Origin: Peptoclostridium sp965368085 | GTDB taxonomy: Bacteria; Bacillota; Clostridia; Peptostreptococcales; Peptostreptococcaceae | Direction of reading: 5' to 3' | Length of the DNA stretch: 64,000 nt | NCBI GenBank assembly: GCA_965368085.1 | Contig: CBDULP010000010.1 | Location: forward strand, 20,869 to 84,868 | Part shown: positions 25,056-34,753 of the stretch, one piece after another | Position numbering within the stretch: position 1 is the first letter of the stretch | Layout: every line of letters begins with the position of its first letter | Made by a program: the position numbers and the translations under genes | Notes under the pieces: generated by a model | What the model saw: only the letters and a program-made list of their open reading frames with translations | Told to the model about the DNA's origin: nothing | Database searches by the model: none

Positions 25056-26306
25056 ATGAAAATTAAAAACAAAGGCATAGCAGTCTTTTTGAGCATAATA
25101 ATAATAATAGCTGCGGCGCTTTATACGGCGATAAGTGGAATTAGCGTGGGCGGCAAGAGCATTGCGCCTATAAAGGATGAAATAAAGCAGGGTCTTGACC
25201 TTAAGGGTGGGGTTTATGTTGTATACGAAGCCCAGACTGACGAAACGGGTGAAGAACTTAAAAAGATAATAGACCAGACAATAGAGGTTTTCAGAAGACG
25301 TATAGACAGTCTTGGACTTACGGAGCCTGTAATAACTAAAGAGGGCGAAAAAAGGATAAGAATAGAGCTTCCGGGTGTTAAAAATGCAAGGGAAGCTATA
25401 GACATGGTTGGAAAAACAGCACAGCTTAAATTTGTGCTTGAAGATGGAAGCGTTGTAGTGACAGGTAAAAATGTAAAGGATTCAACGGTTGTTTTCAGGA
25501 ATGACAGCAATGAGCCAATAGTGTCGCTTAAATTTGATGCCGAGGGAGCAAAGGCTTTTGCAGATGCTACTGAAAAACTTGCGCCGACGCGTTCCCCAAT
25601 ACTAATAGTTCTTGATAATCAAGTGATATCAAGCCCTAGGGTAAACGACAGAATTCCAAATGGAGAAGCAACTATATCGGGTAATTTTACGGTTGAGAGT
25701 GCATCTGAACTGGCAAACCTTATAAGGGCGGGTGCTCTTCCGGTAGACTTCAAGGAGATACAAACGTCTACAATAACTGCAACGCTTGGAGAAAATGCCC
25801 TTAAGGCAAGTATAGAGGGAGCAAAGATAGGAGTAGTAATACTTCTTGCGTTCATGCTGCTTTACTACAGAATCCCGGGAATTGTAGCTTCCATAGCTCT
25901 TTTGGCATATGCGCTTATAATAGGATTCACTTTTGTGCTGATGGGTGCGACTCTTACTCTTCCTGGCATAGCCGCGCTTATACTTTCAGTAGGTATGGCG
26001 GTTGATGCCAATGTAATAGTGTTTGAGAGAATAAAAGAGGAAATGAGAAATGGAAAATCAATAAGAGCTTCAATAGACTCAGGTTTTTCTAAGGCGCTTT
26101 CTACAATTGTGGATGGAAATATTACCACGTTCATAGCAGGAGTTGTGCTTTACAATTTTGGAACTGGACCTATTAAAGGGTTTGCGGTAATGCTTATGAT
26201 AGGTTTGATTGCCTCTATGTTTACAGCTGTTGTAATATCAAAGGCCCTTTTAAAATCCATAGCAAATGCTAATATGGTAAAAAATACAAAAATGTTTGGA
26301 GCATAG
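25056..26306 (+). CDS. secD: Protein-export membrane protein SecD
   Basis: The 416-residue RND-type protein works with SecF to pull exported proteins across the membrane using the ion gradient. It has one N-terminal span, the motif DLKGGVYVVYEA, a large extracytoplasmic P1 region (about 30-230) and five C-terminal spans with SVGMAVDANVIVFERIKEE. The P1 head is shorter than in E. coli, as usual for Firmicutes. The start follows AGGAGG. secF starts 10 bases after its stop. Confidence 0.97.
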   Translation: MKIKNKGIAVFLSIIIIIAAALYTAISGISVGGKSIAPIKDEIKQGLDLKGGVYVVYEAQTDETGEELKKIIDQTIEVFRRRIDSLGLTEPVITKEGEKRIRIELPGVKNAREAIDMVGKTAQLKFVLEDGSVVVTGKNVKDSTVVFRNDSNEPIVSLKFDAEGAKAFADATEKLAPTRSPILIVLDNQVISSPRVNDRIPNGEATISGNFTVESASELANLIRAGALPVDFKEIQTSTITATLGENALKASIEGAKIGVVILLAFMLLYYRIPGIVASIALLAYALIIGFTFVLMGATLTLPGIAALILSVGMAVDANVIVFERIKEEMRNGKSIRASIDSGFSKALSTIVDGNITTFIAGVVLYNFGTGPIKGFAVMLMIGLIASMFTAVVISKALLKSIANANMVKNTKMFGA

Positions 26307-26316
26307 GAGGGTAAAA

Positions 26317-27177
26317 ATGAACATAATAGGCAGAAAAAAAATATGGTTTGCATTCTCTTCGCTTATAATAATAGCGGGACTTGTAGCGATGATGACATCA
26401 GGACTTAACTATGGAATAGATTTTACGGGTGGTACGGTAATGGAGATGAACCTTCATAAAGACGTATCAAACGAAGAAATAAGGCTTATAACAGACAGTG
26501 TTGACCCGAACCTTTCGATAAACAAGATTGGGGCAAACAAGGAGACAGTTCAGATAAAGACAAAAAAAGACTTGGACAACAAGGCTAGAACCGAGCTTTT
26601 CAACCAGTTTAAGGAAAAGTATTCGCTTGAAGACGATGACCTTGCAAAGGCTGATCAGATAGGCCCTTCCATAGGAAATGAAATAAGGAACAAGGCCATT
26701 ATATCAGTTGCGATAGCGACGGTGGGAATGCTTATATATATAAGTTTCAGGTTCGAGTTTTCATATGGAGTTGCTGCGGTGCTGGCACTTGTACACGACG
26801 TGCTTGTAGTACTTTCAGTCTATGCGATATTTAAAATTCCTGTAAACAGTCCATTCATAGCTGGTATGCTTACGGTTGTAGGTTATTCCATAAACGACAC
26901 GATAGTAATATTCGATAGGATAAGGGAAAACATGAAGACTATGAAGGGCAAGGACTTTGCAGCTCTTGCAGATGGAAGTATAAAGCAGACAATAGTAAGA
27001 TCGCTTAATACATCACTTACCACGCTGGTTGCCATAGCGGCGCTTTATATAGTGGGAGTGGAATCGATAAAGGATTTTACGCTTCCGCTTATAGCTGGTA
27101 TTGCAACAGGAACATACTCATCGATATTCATAGCAAGCCCTATATGGGTTACAATTAAAGAAAAAAAGATTTCGTAA
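26317..27177 (+). CDS. secF: Protein-export membrane protein SecF
   Basis: The 286-residue partner of SecD has an N-terminal span with the motif GLNYGIDFTGGTVMEM, a small extracytoplasmic domain and five spans with VVGYSINDTIVIFDRIREN. ATG 26317 is supported by TAGGAGGG; an upstream in-frame start overlapping secD is rejected. The pair is split into two genes as in most Clostridia, unlike the fused Bacillus SecDF. A terminator follows directly. Confidence 0.97.
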   Translation: MNIIGRKKIWFAFSSLIIIAGLVAMMTSGLNYGIDFTGGTVMEMNLHKDVSNEEIRLITDSVDPNLSINKIGANKETVQIKTKKDLDNKARTELFNQFKEKYSLEDDDLAKADQIGPSIGNEIRNKAIISVAIATVGMLIYISFRFEFSYGVAAVLALVHDVLVVLSVYAIFKIPVNSPFIAGMLTVVGYSINDTIVIFDRIRENMKTMKGKDFAALADGSIKQTIVRSLNTSLTTLVAIAALYIVGVESIKDFTLPLIAGIATGTYSSIFIASPIWVTIKEKKIS

Positions 27178-27184
27178 GCATTCG

Positions 27185-27220
27185 AAAAGGGCAATATAAT
27201 ATTATATTGCCTTTTTTGTT
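27185..27220 (+). terminator. Terminator after secF
   Basis: GGCAATATAAT and ATTATATTGCC form a perfect 11-bp palindrome, with AAAA on the left pairing into TTTTTT on the right. It begins 8 bases after the secF stop. Confidence 0.9.
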
Positions 27221-27251
27221 ATTGATAAACTTGAAAAGAGGGGTGTGAGCT

Positions 27252-28931
27252 GTGGGCCTGTTTTCAATAAGACATAAAAATTTGAGAAGATATAAACAGA
27301 TACTTCATGTGCTTGTAAAATATGGATTTACATTTCTTGTGGAAAAGCTCAAGATAGAGGGTATGGCATATAAAATACCGGTTTACAGTGATGAAACCAT
27401 AAAGGATATGAGCGTGGGAGAGCGAATGAAAAGCGCGCTTACAGAACTTGGCCCAACATTCATAAAGCTGGGGCAGGTTCTTAGTACAAGAAGCGACATA
27501 TTTGAAAGCTCGATAACAAGCGAGCTTTCGAGACTTCAAGACGAAGTGGCTCCATTTGACTTTGAGAGTGCAAAGACTATATTCATCAACGAAATGGGAA
27601 TGGATATTGAAGAGGCTTTTAAATGGGTTGAAGAGACTCCGATAGCGGCGGCATCCATAGGTCAGGTGCATAGGGCTGCGATGCATGACGGAACTCAAGT
27701 GATAGTGAAGGTGCAAAGGCCAGGAGTTCAGGAGACCATAAAGGCGGACATGGAGATTCTTTATACAATAGCGAAAATACTCGTTGACAGGGGAACTGAT
27801 GCAGATACGGTAGACATAGTGGGCCTTGTAGATGAGTTTAGCGCCAGCCTTTCCAGGGAGCTTGACTATAACTTCGAGGCCAGAAACTGCGAGAAATTCA
27901 ATGAAATCCACCATGGGGATGACAGTGTGCATATACCGAGGATATACTGGAGGTACACGTCGAAAAAAGTGCTTACAATGGAAATGGTAGAAGGGATAAA
28001 AGTAAATGATATTGCTGCAATAGTAGAAAAAGGCTGGGATCCTAATAAGATAGCATCCGTCGAAACACTTGCGATAATGAAGCAGATATTTTACTATGGA
28101 TTTTTTCATGCAGACCCTCATCCGGGAAATATATTTGTGGTCGATGACGGGAAGATAGCCTTCGTAGATTTTGGCCAGGTGGGAATAGTGGGGAGCGATG
28201 TCAAAAGGCTTTTAAACTGTCTTTTGACTGCAGGGAAAGACAAGGACGTAGATCAAATAGTGGAATCTCTTTTCCAACTTGAGGCAATAGGCCCTGAAAC
28301 TGATACTAGAAAGATAAAAGAAGAACTGAGCTTTTATATACATTATTATTACAGCCTTCCCATAGACAGGATAAATATAAAAGAACTTCTTCAGGAGTTC
28401 ATGCTGTTTGCCAGAAAAAACAGCATAAGGCTTCCTTCTCAATTTGGACTTTTGGCAAAGACTATAATATCTGTAGAAGGGACGGGGAAACTCCTCAGTC
28501 CCAAGTTTTCACTGTCCATTGCCATAGAAGATTTCATAAAAAAGTCTTATTTTGAAAAGAAGAGGTATGAGAACATTGCACGCGAATACAAGTATTATGC
28601 CGATGAGATTGCGAGGGATTTAAAGGCCATACCGGGACAGATAAGGTGGATGGCCGACCATATAAGAAAAAACAACATAAAGCTTTCAATAGACGAGGTA
28701 AGGCTTTTCTCGCTTGAAAGGGAAATGGACAAGATGGCCAACAGGCTTTCCATTAGTCTTATAATTTCGGCCATAATAGTCGGTTCTTCAATAGTTACCA
28801 CGGCAGGGGGGGCGGGACCGAGTTTCAAGGGCTACCCAGTAATAGGGGTCATAGGCTACAGTGTTGCCACGGTAATGGGATTCTTCCTTGTGTTTTCAAT
28901 GATTTTTTCAAAAAGTGATTCGAATAAATGA
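27252..28931 (+). CDS. UbiB/ABC1-family atypical kinase
   Basis: The 559-residue protein has the UbiB hallmarks: the KLGQVLSTR inhibitory motif, the alanine-rich nucleotide loop AAASIGQVHRA, the catalytic block FFHADPHPGN and the metal motif FVDFGQVG. Two C-terminal membrane spans (about 495-515 and 525-550) anchor it. In respiring bacteria UbiB supports ubiquinone synthesis. This window shows no quinone genes, so its job in an anaerobe is unknown, possibly lipid handling. The start is GTG 27252 with GAGGGGTG just upstream. Confidence 0.9.
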   Translation: MGLFSIRHKNLRRYKQILHVLVKYGFTFLVEKLKIEGMAYKIPVYSDETIKDMSVGERMKSALTELGPTFIKLGQVLSTRSDIFESSITSELSRLQDEVAPFDFESAKTIFINEMGMDIEEAFKWVEETPIAAASIGQVHRAAMHDGTQVIVKVQRPGVQETIKADMEILYTIAKILVDRGTDADTVDIVGLVDEFSASLSRELDYNFEARNCEKFNEIHHGDDSVHIPRIYWRYTSKKVLTMEMVEGIKVNDIAAIVEKGWDPNKIASVETLAIMKQIFYYGFFHADPHPGNIFVVDDGKIAFVDFGQVGIVGSDVKRLLNCLLTAGKDKDVDQIVESLFQLEAIGPETDTRKIKEELSFYIHYYYSLPIDRINIKELLQEFMLFARKNSIRLPSQFGLLAKTIISVEGTGKLLSPKFSLSIAIEDFIKKSYFEKKRYENIAREYKYYADEIARDLKAIPGQIRWMADHIRKNNIKLSIDEVRLFSLEREMDKMANRLSISLIISAIIVGSSIVTTAGGAGPSFKGYPVIGVIGYSVATVMGFFLVFSMIFSKSDSNK

Positions 28932-28961
28932 TAGTTTTGCAGTAGAAATGGATGTGATAGC

Positions 28962-30737
28962 TTGGCTAAGTGGATGCTTAGAAGAAATGGAATTGACGCT
29001 AAGGGTGTTGCGAAAAATATAAAACAAAGTGAAATCATAGTGGACATACTTGCAAACAGAGGAATACGAGCGGAAGAGGAAATGATAAGTTTTTTGAATC
29101 CCCGCATAGAAGATCTTCACGATCCGCAGCTTATGAAGGACATGGACAAAGGCGTTGGAATAGTCAAAAGCCATATAGAGGCTGGAAGAACTATAGCGGT
29201 TTATGGAGACTATGACGTGGACGGCGTAATGAGCAGCTATATACTCTACAAGGCTCTTTTAAGGTGCGGGGCAAACGCCATTTACTATATACCCCACAGG
29301 GAGCTGGAAGGGTACGGCATGAACAGCAAATCGGTTGAAAAGCTCAATGACAAGGGCGTAAATCTCATACTCACGTGCGACAACGGAATATCCGCAATAG
29401 AGCAGATAGAGCTTGCAAAAAGCCTGGACATGGATGTAGTTGTAACGGATCACCATGAACTGCCTTTTGAAGAAAATGAAGACGGAAGCAGAAAAGAGAT
29501 AATGCCTTGTGCTGACGCTGTCGTGAACCCTAAAAGACCGGACTGCAATTACCCTTTTGACCTCCTTTGCGCCGGGGCCATAGCGTATAAGTTTGCCAGA
29601 AAGCTGTACAGGGAGTTTGGAATAGATGAAAGTGAAGCTGATGCATATATAGAATATGCGGCAATGGCTACGGTGTGCGATGTTGTGGATCTTGTAGGGG
29701 AAAACCGAATAATAGCAAGTCTGGGCATGGAAATGCTAAGGAATACGGAAAACATAGGACTCAATGCGCTTATAAATGAGACGGGAATAGAAAAATCCAA
29801 AATAGGCACATATCATATAGGTTTTGTGATAGGCCCGTGCATAAATGCCACGGGAAGACTTGAAATGGCTGCGCTTGCAATGGAATTGCTCCTTTGCGGT
29901 GACAAAGACGAAGCTCAAACTCTTGCGAAAAAGCTGGTTTATCTTAATGAAGAGAGAAAGCAGATGACAGAGGATGGAGTGGAACGGGTTAAGAGCCTTA
30001 TAGAATCCAGCACCATAAGCCAGGACAAGGTTATACTGGCGCTAGATGAGGGAATACATGAGAGCATTGCAGGAATAGTGGCAGGCAGAATTAAGGAGCA
30101 GTACCATCTGCCTACCATAATACTGACGCGGGGAAAGGAGATGCTCAAAGGCTCGGGAAGGTCGATAGAGGCATACAACATGTTCGAAGGGCTCATGCAG
30201 TGCAAAAGCCTGATAAGCAAGTTTGGAGGACATCCAATGGCTGCGGGGCTTTCCATGGAGGAAGAAAATGTAGATGAGCTAAGACGGAAGCTGAATGAAC
30301 TTTGTGAGCTTTCTTTTGAGGAAATGGAAAGAAGGATAAGGATAGATAGAAGGCTTCCGCTTGAAAGTGTATCATATTCCATAGTTGAGCAGATAAAGAG
30401 TCTTGAGCCGTTTGGAAAGGGAAATAGCGCTCCTGTCTTTGCTGAAAAAGGAATAAGGGTTGCTGGAATAAGGATACTTGGAAAAAATAAAAATGTACTG
30501 AAGCTTTCATGTGTTTTTGGAAGAATGAGAAGCCAAATAGATGCCATAAGCTTTGACGGAGTGGAAAAATTCAAGGAGATCATTGAAAGTGCAATGGGAG
30601 AGCATGAATTTAATGAGATTGCCAGTGGTAAAAAAGTGAATATAGCAATGGACATGGTTTATACTATAGGAATAAATGAATACATGGGAAGCAAAAAGCT
30701 GCAGCTGTTATTAAAGGATTTCAGGATCAGCCAGTAA
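28962..30737 (+). CDS. recJ: Single-stranded-DNA-specific exonuclease RecJ
   Basis: The 591-residue DHH/DHHA1 phosphoesterase degrades ssDNA 5' to 3' in recombination and repair. The metal motifs are YGDYDVDGVMS (about 83-93), CDNGIS and TDHHELP, and the DHHA1 RNA/DNA-binding part includes SGRSIEAYNMFEGL and FGGHPMAAG. The proposed start is TTG 28962 (MAKWMLRRNGID); its ribosome site is weak, and ATG 28974 is the alternative. It is the first gene of the classic recJ-apt-relA run. Confidence 0.95.
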   Translation: MAKWMLRRNGIDAKGVAKNIKQSEIIVDILANRGIRAEEEMISFLNPRIEDLHDPQLMKDMDKGVGIVKSHIEAGRTIAVYGDYDVDGVMSSYILYKALLRCGANAIYYIPHRELEGYGMNSKSVEKLNDKGVNLILTCDNGISAIEQIELAKSLDMDVVVTDHHELPFEENEDGSRKEIMPCADAVVNPKRPDCNYPFDLLCAGAIAYKFARKLYREFGIDESEADAYIEYAAMATVCDVVDLVGENRIIASLGMEMLRNTENIGLNALINETGIEKSKIGTYHIGFVIGPCINATGRLEMAALAMELLLCGDKDEAQTLAKKLVYLNEERKQMTEDGVERVKSLIESSTISQDKVILALDEGIHESIAGIVAGRIKEQYHLPTIILTRGKEMLKGSGRSIEAYNMFEGLMQCKSLISKFGGHPMAAGLSMEEENVDELRRKLNELCELSFEEMERRIRIDRRLPLESVSYSIVEQIKSLEPFGKGNSAPVFAEKGIRVAGIRILGKNKNVLKLSCVFGRMRSQIDAISFDGVEKFKEIIESAMGEHEFNEIASGKKVNIAMDMVYTIGINEYMGSKKLQLLLKDFRISQ

Positions 30738-30774
30738 AAAATTCCAAATGTAGAGGACATAGACACAAGGCGTA

Positions 30775-30803
30775 TTGATAAAATCACTTTAAAAAGATAT
30801 AAT
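30775..30803 (+). promoter_or_regulatory. Promoter of apt-relA
   Basis: TTGATA (30775-30780), a 17-base spacer and TATAAT (30798-30803) match sigma-A well. It gives the apt-relA group a start independent of recJ. The leader to apt is about 100 bases of A/T-rich sequence. Confidence 0.75.
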
Positions 30804-30908
30804 TGTATTATTATCTATTTTTAAATGACGGCAAGGTAATTTGACTGCATGGCATATTTTTGTAAAAATGGACTATTTTGAAATATATTATCGGGAGGAA
30901 ATTATTTA

Positions 30909-31424
30909 ATGGATTTGAAGGAAAAAATAAGAGAAATTGAAAACTTTCCAAAGGAAGGAATAAGTTTTAAAGATATAACGACGCTGCTAAAGGATGGCGA
31001 ATACTTCAAATATGCAGTGGACGGAATAGTTGAAAATCTTAAGGACAAAAACGTCGATGTAGTAGTGGGACCAGAGGCGAGGGGATTTCTTCTTGGAGCT
31101 CCGGTTGCATATGCAATGGGCGCTGGATTTGTTCCTGTAAGAAAACCTGGAAAGCTTCCTGGAGAAACTGAAACCTTTTCGTATGACCTCGAATACGGCG
31201 TGGATACGCTTGAAATGCACAAGGATGCAATACAGCCGGGCATGAACGTGGCTATAGTTGACGATCTTTTGGCAACTGGCGGAACGACAAAGGCTGTTGT
31301 CCAGCTTATAGAAAAGCTTGGTGGCAAAGTTGTTGCTGTAGAGTGTCTTATAGAGCTTGAATTTCTAAAGGCTAAAGAGCAAAAGCTTTCAGGCTATGAA
31401 GTGCGCTCGCTTGTAAAGTATTAA
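30909..31424 (+). CDS. apt: Adenine phosphoribosyltransferase
   Basis: The 171-residue purine-salvage enzyme makes AMP from adenine and PRPP. The PRPP loop is VAIVDDLLATGGTT, and the N-terminal hood starts IRDIENFP-like (IREIENFPKEGISFKDIT). The length is typical. ATG 30909 follows GGGAGG. Its position before relA is widely conserved in Firmicutes and links purine salvage with alarmone metabolism. Confidence 0.97.
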   Translation: MDLKEKIREIENFPKEGISFKDITTLLKDGEYFKYAVDGIVENLKDKNVDVVVGPEARGFLLGAPVAYAMGAGFVPVRKPGKLPGETETFSYDLEYGVDTLEMHKDAIQPGMNVAIVDDLLATGGTTKAVVQLIEKLGGKVVAVECLIELEFLKAKEQKLSGYEVRSLVKY

Positions 31425-31464
31425 TGAATATCCGCAATACAGACATTTTGGACAGGGTGATATT

Positions 31465-33648
31465 ATGTTGGAAAACTTGCTGCTTAGCATAGAACAATAC
31501 AGTCCTGACAGTGATCTGGAGCTTATAATCAAGGCATACAACCTTGCTGAGAGCGCCCATGTCGGGCAATATAGGAAATCGGGAGAGAGATATTTTGTGC
31601 ACCCGGTCAGTGTTGCTAAAATACTCGTAGAACTGCAGATGGATGTCAAGACAATAGCTGCAGGCCTTTTGCACGATGTAGTGGAAGATACAAAATATAC
31701 CTATGAGGATATAAAAAGCATGTTTGGCATTGAAGTGGCCGAACTGGTGGACGGTGTTACAAAACTAGGGAAGATAGAATACAAGTCCAAGGAGGAAACT
31801 CAGGCCGAGAACATAAGAAAGATGTTCATAGCAATGGCCAAGGACATACGGGTTGTCCTTATAAAACTTGCTGACAGACTTCACAATATGAGAACTCTAA
31901 ACTATATGTCAGAAGCAAAGGCTAAGGAAAAGGCCAGGGAGACTCTTGAAATATACGCACCTATAGCAAACAGGCTCGGCATATCCAAAATAAAGTTCGA
32001 ACTTGAGGACACCGCGCTGAGATACCTTGATCCGGACGGTTATTATGAACTTGTCGAAAAGGTGTCAAAAAAGAAAAGGCAAAGAGAAGATTATATCCAA
32101 AATGTTATAAATCTTTTAAAGGAAAATGTAGAAGACCTTGGAGTGGAATTTGAAATAAGTGGAAGGGCAAAACACTTCTACAGCATATACAGGAAAATGC
32201 ACTACCAGGGCAAAAATTTTGATCAGATATATGACCTTACAGGAGTAAGAATAATAGTCAATTCCATAAAAGATTGCTATGCCATACTTGGAGTGGTTCA
32301 TACTATATGGAGGCCTATTCCGGGGAGGTTTAAGGACTATATCGCTATGCCAAAACCCAATATGTACCAGTCCATACACACTACTGTAGTGGGTCTTGAC
32401 GGAGGACCACTTGAGATACAGGTGAGAACGTTCGACATGCATAAAACTGCAGAATACGGTATAGCGGCACACTGGCAGTACAAGGAAGGTAAATCGGGCA
32501 TGGACAAGGATGACCTTGACAAGAAACTTTCATGGCTGAGACAGATGATGGAATGGCAGGATGATCTTAATGACCCGAGAGAATTCATGGAGGCTCTCAA
32601 GATAGACTTGTTTACAAATCAGGTTTTCGTGTTCACGCCAAAAGGTGATGTCATAGAAATGCCGGCCGGTTCGACGCCGATAGACTTTGCATACAAAGTT
32701 CATACAGACGTAGGGAATAAATGCATAGGTGCGAAAATTGACGGCAGAATGGTACCTATAGACTACAAGCTTAAAAATGGAAACATAGTACAGGTTGTGA
32801 CATCTTCCAGCAGTAGCGGTCCTAGCCGCGACTGGCTCAACATTGCAAAGAGTTCGCACGCAAAGAACAAGATAAAGCAGTGGTTCAGAAAGGCGAACAG
32901 AAGTGAGAACATAGAAAAGGGAAGAGAACTTATTTTCCAAGAGGCAAAAAGGCATGGGCTTTCGCCAAGCGATATATTCAAGCACAAATACATGAGCATT
33001 GTACTGAGAAAGCTCAACTATTCAAATGAAGAGGAACTCCATGCAGCCATAGGGTATGGAGGAATAACGGCAAACCAGGTCATAGGCAAGCTAAAGCTTG
33101 AACTGGAAAAAGATACTGTTAAAGATGATTCAAAAAGAGATGCGGAGATAATGAGCAAGATCCAGGAAAAAGAGCAAAAGCCCAAGGAAAAGACTAGAAG
33201 CCAGGGAATAATCGTAAAAGGTGTGGACAATATACTTGTCAGATTCGCAAAGTGCTGTAATCCGCTTCCTGGAGACGACATAATAGGATTTATAACAAAG
33301 GGCAGAGGAGTGTCCATACACAGACAGGACTGCTCCAATATAAATATAGAAGATCCTGAAAGCATAAATAGGATAATAGATGTCGAATGGGACCTTAAAA
33401 AGAAGGCTTCTTTTGAAGCCGAAGTAAAGGTCAAGGCCAATGACAGAAGTGGGCTTTTAACGGAAATCACTCAGATATTCGTGTCAGAAAAGATATCACT
33501 AAATGGAATAAATGCGAGAACAGGAAAAGATGGAATAGCAAATATGACTTTGCTTTTACAGATTGAGAGCAAAGAGCAGCTTAAGAGCATAATGAACAAG
33601 ATAAAATCCCTTTCGGGAGTATTAGATGTTTTCAGAGTTATAAACTAA
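31465..33648 (+). CDS. relA: Bifunctional (p)ppGpp synthetase/hydrolase
   Basis: The 727-residue Rel enzyme makes and degrades the stringent alarmone. The HD hydrolase domain (YFVHPVSVAKIL, LLHDVVEDT, LIKLADRLHNMRTL) precedes the synthetase domain (YDLTGVRIIV, YKSIHTT-like MYQSIHTTV, EIQVRTFDMHKTAEYGIAAHW). A TGS domain (VFTPKGDVIEMPAGSTPIDFAY), a zinc-finger-like helical region with CCNPLPGDDI, and a C-terminal ACT domain follow. Both active sites appear complete, so it should be bifunctional. ATG 31465 follows AGGGTGAT. Confidence 0.97.
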   Translation: MLENLLLSIEQYSPDSDLELIIKAYNLAESAHVGQYRKSGERYFVHPVSVAKILVELQMDVKTIAAGLLHDVVEDTKYTYEDIKSMFGIEVAELVDGVTKLGKIEYKSKEETQAENIRKMFIAMAKDIRVVLIKLADRLHNMRTLNYMSEAKAKEKARETLEIYAPIANRLGISKIKFELEDTALRYLDPDGYYELVEKVSKKKRQREDYIQNVINLLKENVEDLGVEFEISGRAKHFYSIYRKMHYQGKNFDQIYDLTGVRIIVNSIKDCYAILGVVHTIWRPIPGRFKDYIAMPKPNMYQSIHTTVVGLDGGPLEIQVRTFDMHKTAEYGIAAHWQYKEGKSGMDKDDLDKKLSWLRQMMEWQDDLNDPREFMEALKIDLFTNQVFVFTPKGDVIEMPAGSTPIDFAYKVHTDVGNKCIGAKIDGRMVPIDYKLKNGNIVQVVTSSSSSGPSRDWLNIAKSSHAKNKIKQWFRKANRSENIEKGRELIFQEAKRHGLSPSDIFKHKYMSIVLRKLNYSNEEELHAAIGYGGITANQVIGKLKLELEKDTVKDDSKRDAEIMSKIQEKEQKPKEKTRSQGIIVKGVDNILVRFAKCCNPLPGDDIIGFITKGRGVSIHRQDCSNINIEDPESINRIIDVEWDLKKKASFEAEVKVKANDRSGLLTEITQIFVSEKISLNGINARTGKDGIANMTLLLQIESKEQLKSIMNKIKSLSGVLDVFRVIN

Positions 33649-33667
33649 TCGATAAGGAGACCTGATT

Positions 33668-34117
33668 ATGAGAGCGGTAGTTCAGAGGGTGTCAGCCTCA
33701 AGCGTGAGTGTTGATAGTGAAATTGTTGGAAAGATAGATAAGGGCCTTATGGTGCTTTTGGGAGTGACTCATGATGACACACAGGAGGATGTAAAGTATC
33801 TTGTCGAAAAGATATCCAACCTCAGGATATTTGAAGACGATCAGGACAAAATGAATCTTTCGCTTCTTGACGTTGGTGGCGAACTTCTTGCAATTTCACA
33901 GTTTACGCTTTACGGGGACTGTAGAAAGGGCAGAAGGCCTAATTTTACGCAGGCGGCAAAACCTGATATTGCAAATGACCTGTATGAAAAATTTGTGGGT
34001 CAGGCGAAAGATCTTGGCATAAACGTTCAAACGGGAAGTTTTGGAGCCCATATGGTCGTGGATATCGTAAACGACGGTCCAGTAACTATGATTATAGACT
34101 CGAAAAAGAATTTCTAG
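33668..34117 (+). CDS. dtd: D-aminoacyl-tRNA deacylase
   Basis: The 149-residue enzyme removes D-amino acids (and glycine from tRNA-Ala) as a chirality checkpoint. Both active-site motifs are present: SQFTLYGDCRKGRRPNFTQA and GSFGAHMVVDIVNDGPVT, which is a small variant of the usual GxFGAxMxVxLxNDGPVT. The length is typical. ATG follows AAGGAGA. It lies 20 bases after relA and 11 bases before the MBL gene. Confidence 0.96.
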   Translation: MRAVVQRVSASSVSVDSEIVGKIDKGLMVLLGVTHDDTQEDVKYLVEKISNLRIFEDDQDKMNLSLLDVGGELLAISQFTLYGDCRKGRRPNFTQAAKPDIANDLYEKFVGQAKDLGINVQTGSFGAHMVVDIVNDGPVTMIIDSKKNF

Positions 34118-34127
34118 GAGGGATAAG

Positions 34128-34748
34128 ATGTTTTTGGAAACATTTGAAGTTGGAATATATGCTGTAAACTGCTATATAGTCGCAGACGACAACAAGGTCG
34201 GCGCGGTTATAGACCCGGGTGGAAATGTGGACAAGATAAAAAAGCTTATAGATAAGCGCGGTCTTGACATAAAATATATACTCTTGACTCATGGGCACGG
34301 AGACCACATAGGAGCAGTTGAGCAGCTTAAAAATAAGACGGGAGCCAAGGTGGCGGCCCACAAGAAAGAAAAAGAGATTTTAAATGACAAGGACAAGAAC
34401 CTTACGGGATGCATGGGTGTGGAGCATATAAGCTTTGATGCGGATGAATACTTCAGCGATGGAGACATAATAAAAGTGGGAGAGCTTAAATTTGAAGTCA
34501 TACACACTCCAGGACACACGCCGGGGGGAAGCTGTTTCAGGCTGGGAGACTATCTGTTTACAGGCGACACGCTATTTACGGGATCGATAGGAAGAACCGA
34601 CCTTTTTGGAGCAGATCCATCCAAAATGGAAAATTCGCTAAAGCGCTTGAAATCCATAGACGAAGATCTTAAAGTCCTTCCTGGACACGGCAGGGCAAGC
34701 AGCCTTGAATTTGAAAAAGAGAGAAATCCATATATGAATGGAGTATAA
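34128..34748 (+). CDS. MBL-fold metallohydrolase, glyoxalase II-like
   Basis: The 206-residue protein has the zinc-binding THGHGDHIGA motif, then HTPGHTPGG, the bridging Asp in FTGDTLF and the last His in LPGHGRAS. This is the arrangement of hydroxyacylglutathione hydrolase relatives (YqgX/YcbL). The thiol-ester substrate is unknown, since Clostridia often lack glutathione. It is tightly packed between dtd and hemZ, a conserved clostridial order. Confidence 0.92.
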   Translation: MFLETFEVGIYAVNCYIVADDNKVGAVIDPGGNVDKIKKLIDKRGLDIKYILLTHGHGDHIGAVEQLKNKTGAKVAAHKKEKEILNDKDKNLTGCMGVEHISFDADEYFSDGDIIKVGELKFEVIHTPGHTPGGSCFRLGDYLFTGDTLFTGSIGRTDLFGADPSKMENSLKRLKSIDEDLKVLPGHGRASSLEFEKERNPYMNGV

Positions 34749-34753
34749 AACAA

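Noticed and set aside
27264..28121. Minus-strand 285-codon open frame opposite the UbiB-like gene
   Set aside because: It is antisense to a protein with all UbiB motifs, has shadow-type composition (Tyr, Cys, His, Arg) and no recognisable domain.
29939..30655. Minus-strand 238-codon open frame opposite recJ
   Set aside because: The Ser/Leu/Ile-rich product is the usual antisense reading of Glu/Lys-rich helical codons, and recJ on the + strand is unambiguous.
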